Source: Croceivirga sp009797885 | GTDB taxonomy: Bacteria; Bacteroidota; Bacteroidia; Flavobacteriales; Flavobacteriaceae | Assembly: GCA_045866215.1 (NCBI GenBank) | Contig: AP035880.1 | Location: 1,364,001 to 1,428,000 of the forward strand | DNA: 64,000 bases | Reading direction: 5' to 3' | In this document: in pieces, positions 1 through 8,291 of the stretch | Layout: each line of letters starts with the position of its first letter | How positions within the stretch are numbered: position 1 is the first letter of the stretch | Translations under genes and position numbers: made by a program | Notes under the pieces: model-generated | Database searches by the model: none | Seen by the model: the letters and a program-made list of their open reading frames with translations, nothing else | What the model was told of the DNA's origin: nothing

Positions 1-207
1 TGACGGATATAACCTAAAATGTTTGCTTTCTTTCCAATGGAACTCAGTTCCAATCTGAACTCCTGGATGTATAGGTGTATTGATCAAATTATCATAGGGC
101 ACTGCTGTGGATTCATTGAAAATTGACAGGGTCACCGGTCGTTGGGACCAGCTATTTTGTCCAAAAAATAGCATGCAGCACATAACCGCGAATTGCATTG
201 TTTTCAT
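1..207 (-). CDS. Exported protein, N-terminal part only
   Basis: The reverse strand reads from an ATG at 207 through 69 codons and runs off the left edge, so only the N-terminus is visible. Residues 1-23 form a signal peptide with a hydrophobic core ending WSQ, a common signal peptidase I end in Flavobacteriaceae. The mature part contains PGVQIGTEFHW followed by charged residues, a pattern seen in small outer-membrane beta-barrel proteins of this group; that assignment is inference. It is transcribed in the same direction as the LytTR regulator gene upstream of it at 316-1137. Confidence 0.6.
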   Translation of the reverse strand, partial: MKTMQFAVMCCMLFFGQNSWSQRPVTLSIFNESTAVPYDNLINTPIHPGVQIGTEFHWKESKHFRLYPS

Positions 208-315
208 GGTTACTGATTGATGATGGGTACAAAAGTAGGTACGGGTATCGGCTAAAATTCCCATATGTTGACCTACGGAATTGAACAGGACAAATAAGCG
301 TCCAAAGCGGACATC

Positions 316-1137
316 CTAAGAATTATCCAACCATTTTAGGAATTTGGTGGCATTCACTTTAGCTACATAAACCGCCTCATCCGTGGACGGGGATAGTTTT
401 ATCTTTAATCTTCTTGTTTTGGTTTTGGTACATTGTACGATACTCTCCCTGGAACTGATTATCTGTCGGTTCAGTTGAAAAAAGTCGGGAGCAGGCAAGT
501 CTTTCCAGATGGTTTTAAAGGGCTGGTCGTAAAGATAATCCCCGCCTTTTTTTGTAATCAAAAAAGTAAACTTGTTGCGTTTAATGAAGTAGGCGACTTC
601 GGACATTGGAATATTTATGGTATGATGTCCTTCTTTTGCAGCAAAAGACCTCTTTTGAATTTCCTTTTCCCAGGTCTTGGGCGTTTTTGCACGGAAATAC
701 ATAAACAGGTAGGTCATATTGATCAAAAGACATAACAAAATGGTCAAGGGCAGCTCTAAATAGAAAATGGAACTCGCTGAAATCCGTATACCAAGGACCG
801 TGAGGTAGATCCATTCTGCGCAAACCACAAACAAAGCTGGAACCAAAAGGCCCAGGACCAAATGATATTTTAATGCCCGTGTCAGGTTTTTATCATGACC
901 AAGTCTTTTGTAAATCCATGAAGAAATCCATTTAATATAGCATCCACATCCGTAGACACATACCAGTGCAAAAAGGATATCCGTGTAATAACTTGGCATC
1001 CCCAGAAGTTTTAAAAGGGCATTGTCATTACCAAAGTGTACCGCAAGCAAAGCGAGAATGGGATACACAAAGAGAAACAACCATTTATCCCTTATTTTCC
1101 CCTCATCCAAAACCGTACTTTCCTTTTTGGATTTCAT
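316..1137 (-). CDS. Membrane-anchored LytTR-family transcriptional regulator
   Basis: A 273-residue protein with four hydrophobic helices (about residues 19-35, 52-70, 93-115 and 122-147) followed by a cytoplasmic C-terminal LytTR DNA-binding domain (about 170-273). The domain shows the family pattern ending FFQLNRQIISSRESI. LytTR domains bind DNA through beta strands; fusion to a 4-helix membrane part, instead of a receiver domain, is common in Bacteroidota. The ATG at 1137 is preferred over a TTG at 1152. Its target may be the exported protein gene just downstream (1-207), an inference from position only. Confidence 0.85.
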   Translation of the reverse strand: MKSKKESTVLDEGKIRDKWLFLFVYPILALLAVHFGNDNALLKLLGMPSYYTDILFALVCVYGCGCYIKWISSWIYKRLGHDKNLTRALKYHLVLGLLVPALFVVCAEWIYLTVLGIRISASSIFYLELPLTILLCLLINMTYLFMYFRAKTPKTWEKEIQKRSFAAKEGHHTINIPMSEVAYFIKRNKFTFLITKKGGDYLYDQPFKTIWKDLPAPDFFQLNRQIISSRESIVQCTKTKTRRLKIKLSPSTDEAVYVAKVNATKFLKWLDNS

Positions 1138-1365
1138 AGTGCCATTCAGCAAATTGATTTCCCAAAATTAGCGGACTGTAACTTGAGTAGAAAAAGACTT
1201 TGGCATTTTTTGGCCATTGCCAAAATCCGTTAGTCAATAATCACAGGGGAAAACATAAGGTCCCCGTTTTGAATACATGAGGTGTTTTTTCACATCTTGG
1301 GGCAAAAAACAGGAATGCCGGACCAACCCTATTCCCATACTGGTGTCTTATCGTATAGCAAGTAA

Positions 1366-1373
1366 TATCTTTG
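1366..1373 (+). promoter_or_regulatory. -7 box of the first membrane AraC gene
   Basis: TATCTTTG matches the Bacteroidota -7 consensus TAnnTTTG exactly. It lies 20 bp before the ATG at 1394, so transcription would start near 1380, inside the longer open frame that begins at 1277. This is the main reason for choosing 1394 as the start. No clear TTG is seen at -33. Confidence 0.5.
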
Positions 1374-1393
1374 GAGTAAGATTCTCAAGTATA

Positions 1394-2527
1394 ATGGATT
1401 CAATTTTATACTTCATTGTATGGGCAGCATTGTTTCAGGGGCTTTTTCTGGCCCTCATATATATTTTTTCAAAAAAACACAGAAGCTTTGCCAATACGCT
1501 TTTGGGCCTCTTTCTAATAACTATTGTAATTGAGGCCGTAACGGCGATTCACCCTTTTCAATATATCGGAACCTATCCTTTGGTAGCGTATTTTGCACTA
1601 CCGGATGTTATCCTCTTCATCCCCATTCTTTTTTTACATTTTGTCCTGGAGAAACTGGGGAGCTCCCACAAACATCGATTGTTTTTAAGGGTAAATTATT
1701 TTATAGCACTATCCATAAGCCTTATTACCCTATTGAACCTTTATCTGTTTCTCTTTGAAGCATCTTCAATGGCCCAAACCTTTGATTTCCAGGTGCTATA
1801 TTGGTTTCATTTTGGTGTTAAATCCTATGCTTTTCTTATCACTGTTTATGCCATCTTTATTTCGTGGCGGGAAATCAAACGCTATAAAATCTTGGTTCAA
1901 AATGAATTTTCCGATTATAATTTATTGCAGATCAACTGGTTGCTGTACTTGATTTATTTATTGCTTCCCGTTGTAGTGCTTTGGGGGGTAGCCCTGTTAA
2001 GGGTTGTCATTGTCACTGACTTTTCGGATGATTTTGATGTCCCAATATTTGGCCTCATTGCCATATTTCTTTATTATCTCAGTTATCGGGCCTACCTCCA
2101 TCCGAACTTATTTGAAAGATTTCCGGAAAGTATATTGGAAAAGGAAAATTCCAAAACCAAAATTTCGGAGGATAGGGACCTTACGGAAAGCAGTGATAGG
2201 ATTGAAAAGCTGATGATGGAAAATGAATATTACTTAGATCATAATCTGACCATTGCTACTTTTGCCAGGGAAGTGAACATCTCCCCCAGAAAGATTTCGA
2301 CTTGCATTAACCAGGACCTGGGGAAGAATTTTAATGAATGGGTGAATGATTTTAGGGTTAAAAAGGCGAAGGAACTCCTGGAACGGGATACGGATTATAG
2401 ACTGTCCATTGAAGGAATAGGATTGGAATCCGGATTTAAGTCCAGGTCTGCACTTTATGCAGCATTCAAGAATAAATTGGGGTGCTCTCCCGGGGAATTT
2501 AGAAAAGGGAAAAGTTCCATTGCTTGA
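1394..2527 (+). CDS. AraC-family regulator with N-terminal multi-helix membrane domain (copy 1)
   Basis: 377 residues. The first ~240 residues contain about seven hydrophobic helices starting with an IVWAALFQGLFLALIYIF segment. The C-terminal ~100 residues are an AraC-type double helix-turn-helix (ISPRKISTCINQDLG, then LESGFKSRSALYAAFKNKLGCSPGEFR). Such proteins are thought to sense an envelope or small-molecule signal and act on nearby genes. The next gene (2764-3888) is a close paralogue aligned over its whole length, so the pair arose by tandem duplication. The ligand is unknown. Confidence 0.85.
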   Translation: MDSILYFIVWAALFQGLFLALIYIFSKKHRSFANTLLGLFLITIVIEAVTAIHPFQYIGTYPLVAYFALPDVILFIPILFLHFVLEKLGSSHKHRLFLRVNYFIALSISLITLLNLYLFLFEASSMAQTFDFQVLYWFHFGVKSYAFLITVYAIFISWREIKRYKILVQNEFSDYNLLQINWLLYLIYLLLPVVVLWGVALLRVVIVTDFSDDFDVPIFGLIAIFLYYLSYRAYLHPNLFERFPESILEKENSKTKISEDRDLTESSDRIEKLMMENEYYLDHNLTIATFAREVNISPRKISTCINQDLGKNFNEWVNDFRVKKAKELLERDTDYRLSIEGIGLESGFKSRSALYAAFKNKLGCSPGEFRKGKSSIA

Positions 2528-2763
2528 TTCCTAAAGGCCTAAACAGCCCTATTGCCCCGTATTTAGTACCCCATGGCGGTCTTTATACCGAACAATGCCT
2601 TGGGTTGATCGGTAAAGTCCCACCGTAATACGTGTGGCGCACAATAGTAAGATATAGGAGGGGTTTTGGTAAAACCCTCGCATTTCATTTGCAAACACCG
2701 AAACTTGGAAAACAGCTGACCATGGATTTTAATCAGATATCATATATAGCCGTCAGTGAAAAG

Positions 2764-3888
2764 ATGGGGCTACTTACAGCCTTTATTCTTTGGGCAGCAT
2801 TACTACAGGGTTTTTTCCTGGCCTTGATCTACATTTTTTCCAAGCGGAACAAAAGTGTTGCAAATACCTTGCTCGGTCTATTTTTAATGGCTATTGTCCT
2901 TGAAGCCTTGACTACCATATTGCCTTTTGACCAAATTGGACGGTATGTTTTGAACGAATACTTTGCCCTGCCCGAGGTAAAACTTTTTATGCCTTTGTTC
3001 TTTTTGCACTTTGTTCTGGAAAAACTTGGAAGTTCCCATCGATTTACACAATTTCTTAAGATCAATTACACCATTGCCACTTTCATTGCCTCAATTAGCC
3101 TGTACAACCTATACCTGTTTTTTTCAAAGTCATCTTCCCTTGTACGGACTTTTGATTTTACTTTTATTGATACGGTCCATTTTGTGCTTCAATTGTATGC
3201 CTTTCTGATTTCGATCATCGCTTTTATCATTGTCTTTCGTGAAGTGAATTGGTATAAAAAATTGGTTCAGAATGAGTATTCAGATTACAACATGCTCCAA
3301 ATAAAATGGCTATGGCGATTTATTTATCTACTGTTGCCCGCTGTTTTTCTTTGGGCCGCTGAGCTTATTCGTGTCATTGTTGCCCCAGAAAACAAGAGTG
3401 TCTTTGTGCTGCCCTTGTTTGGGTTCATAGCACTGTTTTTCTATTACATAAGCTATCAGGCCTATATCCACCCCACATTTTTCAAAAAGCTTCCCCAAAG
3501 TATTTTGGACAAAAAACAAAATCGTAAGGGAACCATGGAAGTTGAAAATAATTGTTGCACGGAAACGAGTAAACTAATCCAGCAATATATGAGGGAAAAC
3601 GAGTACTATCTAGACCATGATTTGACCATTAATTTGTTTGCCCAGCGTATAAAAATGTCTCCGAGGCTCATATCGACCTGTATCAACCAAAACCTTGGAC
3701 AAAACTTCAACGAATGGGTCAATGGATTTAGGGTGGAGAAAGCCCAAAAGCTAATTGAGAACGATGCAGGAAACAAGCTGTCCATTGAAGGCATAGGTCA
3801 GGAGTCCGGCTTCAAATCCAGGTCTGCCTTATATACTGCATTCAAAAATAAATTGGGGTGTTCCCCCGGGCAGTACCGTCAAAACTAA
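2764..3888 (+). CDS. AraC-family regulator with N-terminal multi-helix membrane domain (copy 2)
   Basis: 374 residues from the ATG at 2764, which aligns with the start of copy 1 (MGLLTAFILWAALLQG against MDSILYFIVWAALFQG). An in-frame ATG at 2722 would add 14 residues. About seven membrane helices precede a C-terminal AraC domain (MSPRLISTCINQNLG and QESGFKSRSALYTAFKNKLGCSP). The two copies share long identical blocks, including FVLEKLGSSH in the membrane part and NFNEWVN in the first helix-turn-helix. The DUF418 membrane protein follows on the same strand at 4023 and is a possible target. Confidence 0.85.
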   Translation: MGLLTAFILWAALLQGFFLALIYIFSKRNKSVANTLLGLFLMAIVLEALTTILPFDQIGRYVLNEYFALPEVKLFMPLFFLHFVLEKLGSSHRFTQFLKINYTIATFIASISLYNLYLFFSKSSSLVRTFDFTFIDTVHFVLQLYAFLISIIAFIIVFREVNWYKKLVQNEYSDYNMLQIKWLWRFIYLLLPAVFLWAAELIRVIVAPENKSVFVLPLFGFIALFFYYISYQAYIHPTFFKKLPQSILDKKQNRKGTMEVENNCCTETSKLIQQYMRENEYYLDHDLTINLFAQRIKMSPRLISTCINQNLGQNFNEWVNGFRVEKAQKLIENDAGNKLSIEGIGQESGFKSRSALYTAFKNKLGCSPGQYRQN

Positions 3889-4022
3889 CGATCCGCATTT
3901 TATGCAGTACACTCGACGGACGGTTGGGATTGTCCTAAATACAGTATCCCAAACAACTTCCTTTTTTCCCTTTTGGTAAAAGTATGGAGTTTTACCCCAA
4001 CTCATTTATGTACCCATGGAAT

Positions 4023-5204
4023 ATGGAAACCTTTAAACCTATTGTGAAAACATCCAGGATTGCAATCGTGGATGTGCTGAGGGGATTTGCCCTGTTCGGC
4101 GTATTGTTGGCCAATGTCCCCTATGACCATCAGGCCGCAATGGAACATGAATACAATCAAGTTTTTGGTTTTGTTTATGATATGTTGATCAATCGAAAGT
4201 TTATTACGCTGTTTTCAATCCTATTCGGCTTTGGGTTCCATATCCAAATGAACAGGGCCATAAGCAAGGGATTGAACTTCAACAGCTATTTTTTACGAAG
4301 GATGGGGCTATTGTTCTTGATCGGTTGCATTCATTGTTTTCTCATCTGGAATGGGGATATCCTTATGTCCTATGCCTTAGGTGGTGTTTTGCTGCTCTTG
4401 GTCAGGAATTGGTCCATTGGAAGACTTACCATTCTTGCGATAGCATTAAGTGTGGTACTTACAGGGATTATTTTTATAGGGAATGCCGTTTTAGGATGGC
4501 AACAGCACAGTTATGATAGCTATTATATACTTAAACATCCCGTAGCCAATTCCTATGGTGAATATCTCCACATTAATTTTCGCATTTCCCAATGGGTGAA
4601 TTTTTTACAGGACATGCCATTGACATTGGTATTTACCTTTGGAAATATGCTCATTGGATGTATTTTGGGCAAACTCAAGTTTTTTTTAAACCCAAGCAAG
4701 CAAAGACAGTTGACAAATAGGTTTATAATTCTTGGGGCCATGGTAGGACTGCCATGCAGTTACCTATTTCACTTGGTAAACATCAATACGCTGGAACTGG
4801 ATGTATCCATGGTGTGGCTTCCTTTTGTAGTGATTACCGGAATGATACTGCAGACATTGGGGTATATGGCCCTTTTTGTAAAATTGGCCCCGATCCCCCT
4901 GTTCAAAAAGCTAACATCCTGGTTCAGCTATGTGGGAAGAACGGCATTGTCCAATTATATCTTACAATCCATTTTATATCTAACCGTAATCTTTCATGCC
5001 ATTACTCCATTTGGGCTTTACGGGAATACTCCCAGGGGAGAGACCTACCTTATCGCAGCTATCTTTTTCATTTGGCAATCCTTTATAAGTTTCATTTGGC
5101 TAAAGGAATATGAACAGGGGCCCCTGGAATACCTTTGGAAAAAAATGTCATACAAAGGATTTGTAAGGGGAGGCAAGAAAATTGGGGTAGGCAAAACCGA
5201 ATAG
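4023..5204 (+). CDS. DUF418 (YeiB-like) membrane protein
   Basis: 393 residues with about ten membrane helices. The N-terminus carries the family signature IAIVDVLRGFALFGVLLANV, and the C-terminal third has the DUF418 pattern with SNYILQS and a WLKEYEQGPLEYLWK ending. DUF418 proteins are inner-membrane proteins of uncertain function, related to acyltransferase-3-like proteins. The open frame extends upstream to 3984; the ATG at 4023 places the first helix at the usual distance. It is co-directional with the paired AraC regulators. Confidence 0.85.
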   Translation: METFKPIVKTSRIAIVDVLRGFALFGVLLANVPYDHQAAMEHEYNQVFGFVYDMLINRKFITLFSILFGFGFHIQMNRAISKGLNFNSYFLRRMGLLFLIGCIHCFLIWNGDILMSYALGGVLLLLVRNWSIGRLTILAIALSVVLTGIIFIGNAVLGWQQHSYDSYYILKHPVANSYGEYLHINFRISQWVNFLQDMPLTLVFTFGNMLIGCILGKLKFFLNPSKQRQLTNRFIILGAMVGLPCSYLFHLVNINTLELDVSMVWLPFVVITGMILQTLGYMALFVKLAPIPLFKKLTSWFSYVGRTALSNYILQSILYLTVIFHAITPFGLYGNTPRGETYLIAAIFFIWQSFISFIWLKEYEQGPLEYLWKKMSYKGFVRGGKKIGVGKTE

Positions 5205-5546
5205 AAGGGTTGGGTTACGACCAAATCATACGATTCCAAAAGCCATTATCCAACAAAGAACAGTCCCAATGCTGGATATCAAATACTGTGGTATGTAGTA
5301 CCAAGAAATGGGGTACAAAACGACCCTAACCACATGTAAGTGCTACGGGGAAATAGCATTATGGACAACTGACCAAAACCTATACTTGAAAAGAATAAAG
5401 GAATAGGATTTAGTTATGGCCATTGCGGATTCCCTGTTGGAATATGTTCTAATTTCGTTATCGATTTAATCCAAGACCAAAAGACCATATTAAAACGGAA
5501 TTATAAGGGAAACCTATTAGCAAAACTTTTAAAATAAAACCGTAAA
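5205..5546. other. Intergenic region before dps
   Basis: 342 bp without a convincing gene. Short open frames here have no recognisable protein. A TAATTTCG near 5450 resembles a -7 box with one mismatch but lacks a TTG at the expected distance. No strong palindrome or terminator was seen. Confidence 0.5.
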
Positions 5547-6023
5547 ATGAGAACACAAAACAGAATTGGACTGGATACAGAAGCTTCCCAAATCATAGCT
5601 GAAAAATTAAACGAGCTTTTGGCAAATTATCAGGTATTCTACATGAATTCACGTGGATTCCATTGGAATATTAAAGGGGAGGATTTTTTTGAACTGCATC
5701 TAAAATTTGAAGAACTCTACAATGATTCCTTGGTAAAAATTGACGAAATAGCTGAGCGCGTTTTGACTTTGGGCTTTGTTCCGCTCCACACCTATTCGGA
5801 TTATTCCAACGTATCCAAAATTGGGGAAGCAAAGAACGTGACCGGTGGCAAAGAGGCCATTACGGAAATTCTAAAGGGATATGAAGTATTATTGCCCCTG
5901 GAAAGGGAACTGCTTGACCTATCGGGCAAATCCGAAGACGAAGGCACCAATGCTTTGATGAGTGATTATATCCGGGAGCAGGAAAAACTTGTTTGGATGT
6001 ACTCTGCCTATTTAGGTCAATAA
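5547..6023 (+). CDS. dps: Dps-family ferritin-like DNA-binding/iron-storage protein
   Basis: 158 residues, the normal Dps length. Dps proteins form 12-mers that oxidise Fe(II), usually with peroxide, and store it while protecting DNA. The inter-subunit ferroxidase residues are visible with family spacing: His39, His51, Asp66 and Glu70, inside SRGFHWNIKG, FFELHLKFEELYND and DEIAERV. A lysine-rich DNA-binding tail is not evident. The gene stands alone after a 342-bp gap; its stop codon touches a decayed hydrolase fragment. Confidence 0.93.
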   Translation: MRTQNRIGLDTEASQIIAEKLNELLANYQVFYMNSRGFHWNIKGEDFFELHLKFEELYNDSLVKIDEIAERVLTLGFVPLHTYSDYSNVSKIGEAKNVTGGKEAITEILKGYEVLLPLERELLDLSGKSEDEGTNALMSDYIREQEKLVWMYSAYLGQ

Positions 6024-6123
6024 TCTTACCATTCAGGATATCGGCCATTTTACCTTAGCGGAAGATGCCCAGATTATCATTCCAAAAGTGCGCCAATTTA
6101 TGGAAAGGCTAGGAATCCGATAA
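6016..6123 (+). pseudogene. C-terminal remnant of an alpha/beta hydrolase
   Basis: Directly after dps, in another frame and with no start codon, 35 codons read VNNLTIQDIGHFTLAEDAQI and end IPKVRQFMERLGIR then TAA. This matches the C-terminus of haloalkane-dehalogenase-like alpha/beta hydrolases: the catalytic histidine within D-x-GH-F, then the EDA/II-P-x-x-F helix. A stop at 6013 closes the frame upstream. It is most simply the tail of a gene whose 5' part was deleted, with dps now occupying the junction. The family assignment is from pattern recognition. Confidence 0.55.
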
Positions 6124-6212
6124 GAAACTATTCACCCCTGTAATGTTTTCAAGGTTTTCGGCACTAAGTTTGAAAGGAAAATCCTATTGTTCATGGATTT
6201 AATTCGATAAGG

Positions 6213-7292
6213 ATGCGCTATTTCAGAATGCTGGGCATTGTACTCCTGTTGGTTTCCTGCGCCAATGATGGAATGGGGAGGGAAGATTTGCCGGATATTC
6301 CAGTGTCCACAGGGGAAAAGATTGCCGGGGGCTCTGTTTTACAGGTTTTTTTCTTGGCCGGAAGACAAAACAACGGTACCGACATTGTGGATAGGACAAA
6401 TGCGAACTGGTTGGCAATGTCGCCTTTAATACCCTTATCCCGGCAGAATTCAGGGGGTTTTAGGCCATACGAATTTCCAGTATCCGAGGAGACCTTTAAA
6501 ATGAGGAGGGCCATTGAAAAGGTTTTGTCCAGTGGGGTCCAGAATATTCTTTTAAAACCGCTGACCTCCTTTGCGGCAATCAGTGATTCGAATTTTTGGG
6601 GCGACTTCTTTTTGGAAACGGAGACGGAATGGCAGGAAATGGAAAAGGCCTATACGGAACTTTTTTTAGGATTTGCGGCCCTGTCCGATGAATTTCCGCA
6701 GGTTGGTATGCTATCCATTGGCAATGAACTGAGGGAATTTGCCACTCGGAGGCCCGATTTTTTCAAAGGGCTCATCGCCCGGTTACGGGCAGATTACCCC
6801 AACCTTAAACTTACCTATTCTGCCAACTGGGACGAATATGAAAGCATCACTTTTTGGGAAGACCTCGATTATCTGGGTGTGAATTCATACTTTCCCCTGG
6901 TAGACGCAAAAACACCACAAGTGGAGGAGATAAAGGAAGCGTTCCTCCCCATCAAAAATGATGTCCTTTCGGTTGCCCGCAGGTCCGGGGTTCCCGTCCT
7001 ATTTACCGAATACGGTTTCCGAAGTATTGATAATGGTCTTCGAAGGCCTTGGGACAATGGACCCAACCAAGTAGGCGTCAATGTGAACCTGGAGGCCCAG
7101 GCCAATGCCTACATCGCCTTTTACGAAACCTTTTGGGACGAACCCTGGGTGGCAGGTGGCTTTTTCTGGGAATGGTTTGTAGAGGTAGACCTCAACAATC
7201 CAGGTTTTCGTTCCAACGAAAATGGCTGGTATATTAATGGCAAACCTGCAGAAGCGGTGGTGAGGGAACAGTATTCCAGAGTTTCCAATTGA
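6213..7292 (+). CDS. Glycoside hydrolase family 113-like lipoprotein
   Basis: 359 residues. A lipoprotein signal peptide ends LLLVSC (Cys16), so the protein is lipid-anchored at the cell envelope. The rest is a TIM-barrel of the GH113 type, a clan GH-A family that includes beta-mannanases. Probable catalytic residues are Glu172 in SIGNELREF (acid/base) and Glu266 in VLFTEYGF (nucleophile). An aromatic-rich loop (GGFFWEWF) precedes the end. It is not in a visible polysaccharide-utilisation locus, so the substrate is open. A hairpin with a T tract follows at 7360. Confidence 0.8.
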   Translation: MRYFRMLGIVLLLVSCANDGMGREDLPDIPVSTGEKIAGGSVLQVFFLAGRQNNGTDIVDRTNANWLAMSPLIPLSRQNSGGFRPYEFPVSEETFKMRRAIEKVLSSGVQNILLKPLTSFAAISDSNFWGDFFLETETEWQEMEKAYTELFLGFAALSDEFPQVGMLSIGNELREFATRRPDFFKGLIARLRADYPNLKLTYSANWDEYESITFWEDLDYLGVNSYFPLVDAKTPQVEEIKEAFLPIKNDVLSVARRSGVPVLFTEYGFRSIDNGLRRPWDNGPNQVGVNVNLEAQANAYIAFYETFWDEPWVAGGFFWEWFVEVDLNNPGFRSNENGWYINGKPAEAVVREQYSRVSN

Positions 7293-7359
7293 TTCGGCGG
7301 TTTCCGCTGCCCAAAAACCAAAGAGATTGCCCTGCTGATGAACTTCTGGACCAAACAAC

Positions 7360-7378
7360 CCAAAAAACTCTTTTTTGG
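7360..7378 (+). terminator. Probable intrinsic terminator after the GH113-like gene
   Basis: CCAAAAAA - CTC - TTTTTTGG forms an 8-bp perfect stem with a 3-nt loop, followed a few bases later by a run of six T. It lies between the GH113-like gene and the cysteine-rich peptide gene, separating their transcripts. Confidence 0.55.
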
Positions 7379-7432
7379 AGTATCTTTTTTCAACATTTTC
7401 AGTCTACCCAATAACTAAAAATTAAGACCGTC

Positions 7433-7552
7433 ATGAAAGGAAATTGTACTTGTAATAACTGCAAATGCCCTAATTGTAATTGTGGTAACTGTAAATCCAA
7501 AAACTGTTCATGCGTGACCTGTGATTGCAAAGAATGTGCATGTTGCAATTGA
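7433..7552 (+). CDS. Metallothionein-like 39-residue cysteine-rich peptide
   Basis: ATG at 7433 opens 39 codons ending TGA at 7550. Fourteen residues are cysteine (positions 5, 7, 10, 12, 15, 17, 20, 25, 27, 30, 32, 35, 37, 38), arranged as alternating CxC and CxxC with Asn and Lys between, for example CKCPNCNCGNC. No aromatic or bulky hydrophobic residues apart from one Val occur after Met1. This is the composition of a thiolate metal-cluster peptide. Known bacterial metallothioneins (SmtA, MymT) do not obviously align, so metal binding is inference. The SigZ-like gene starts 28 bp downstream on the same strand, so the two are probably co-transcribed. Confidence 0.75.
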   Translation: MKGNCTCNNCKCPNCNCGNCKSKNCSCVTCDCKECACCN

Positions 7553-7580
7553 ACCAAATAACCCATTGCTTAATCGCTAT

Positions 7581-8096
7581 ATGAGTTTATCAACCACGGA
7601 AATTTGGAAGACGTTCTATACTGACCTTTATTTTTTTACACTGAAAAAAGTAAAAAATGTAGAGGCAACAAAAGATATTCTCCAAAATAGCTTCGTAAAG
7701 ATTCATGCCAATCGCAATGCCTTGCGACAAGAAAACAAGGTCAAGCAATGGGTGTTTCAAATTACCCGAAATGAAATTGCAAATTTCCACGGGACCGGTA
7801 AAATACTGGATCGTACGCCCTTTGTAGACCCAACAAGTAGCAATGGTCCTTGTTGTTTCGATAGATTTGTTGATGAATTGCCGGAAATCTATAAATCCGT
7901 AATGCTGCCCATCTACCTTGAAGGAAAAAAACAGGCCGAAGTTGCCAAGGATTTGGGAATTTCATTGCCCAATGTCAAAGCAAGGATCCGAAGGGCCAAA
8001 ATTATTTTAAAAGAACAGTTTATAACCTGTTGTAAGTATAGCCTTAGTGAAAAGGGACAATTGATCGGCGAACCGGATTGTACGGTCTGTGGGTAA
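7581..8096 (+). CDS. sigZ: SigZ-like ECF RNA polymerase sigma factor
   Basis: 171 residues with sigma region 2 (residues 5-70, including DILQNSFVKIH and VKQWVFQITRN) and region 4 (100-145, including KKQAEVAKDLGISLPNVKARIRRAK). After region 4 comes a cysteine tail, FITCCKYSLSEKG then CTVCG (Cys150, 151, 167, 170), as in SigZ-type factors; Cys91-Cys92 lie in the linker. No anti-sigma gene is adjacent. The tail could bind a metal or sense redox state directly, an inference strengthened by the cysteine-rich peptide upstream. The ATG at 7581 is preferred over 7521, which lies inside the peptide gene. Confidence 0.85.
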   Translation: MSLSTTEIWKTFYTDLYFFTLKKVKNVEATKDILQNSFVKIHANRNALRQENKVKQWVFQITRNEIANFHGTGKILDRTPFVDPTSSNGPCCFDRFVDELPEIYKSVMLPIYLEGKKQAEVAKDLGISLPNVKARIRRAKIILKEQFITCCKYSLSEKGQLIGEPDCTVCG

Positions 8097-8151
8097 AATC
8101 ATGCCCTAACTATCCTTTCGGAATTCCGTATCCAATTTTTGTTGCCCTAGG

Positions 8152-8170
8152 CCGGGATGCAATATCCCGG
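8152..8170. terminator. Hairpin between convergent sigZ-like and S41 peptidase genes
   Basis: CCGGGAT - GCAAT - ATCCCGG gives a 7-bp GC-rich perfect stem. It sits in the 195-bp gap between two convergent genes, where a shared terminator is expected. No long T tract follows on either strand. Confidence 0.45.
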
Positions 8171-8291
8171 ATATAGTTGTCATCCCAATTTAAGCAATAT
8201 GTGTTCTTTGTTGAAGGTCCCGGTGCTAAAATACCAATACCCCTTTTTCAAAACTGTGTTCCTTTATATCGGCTGGGGGACATCTGCTCCT

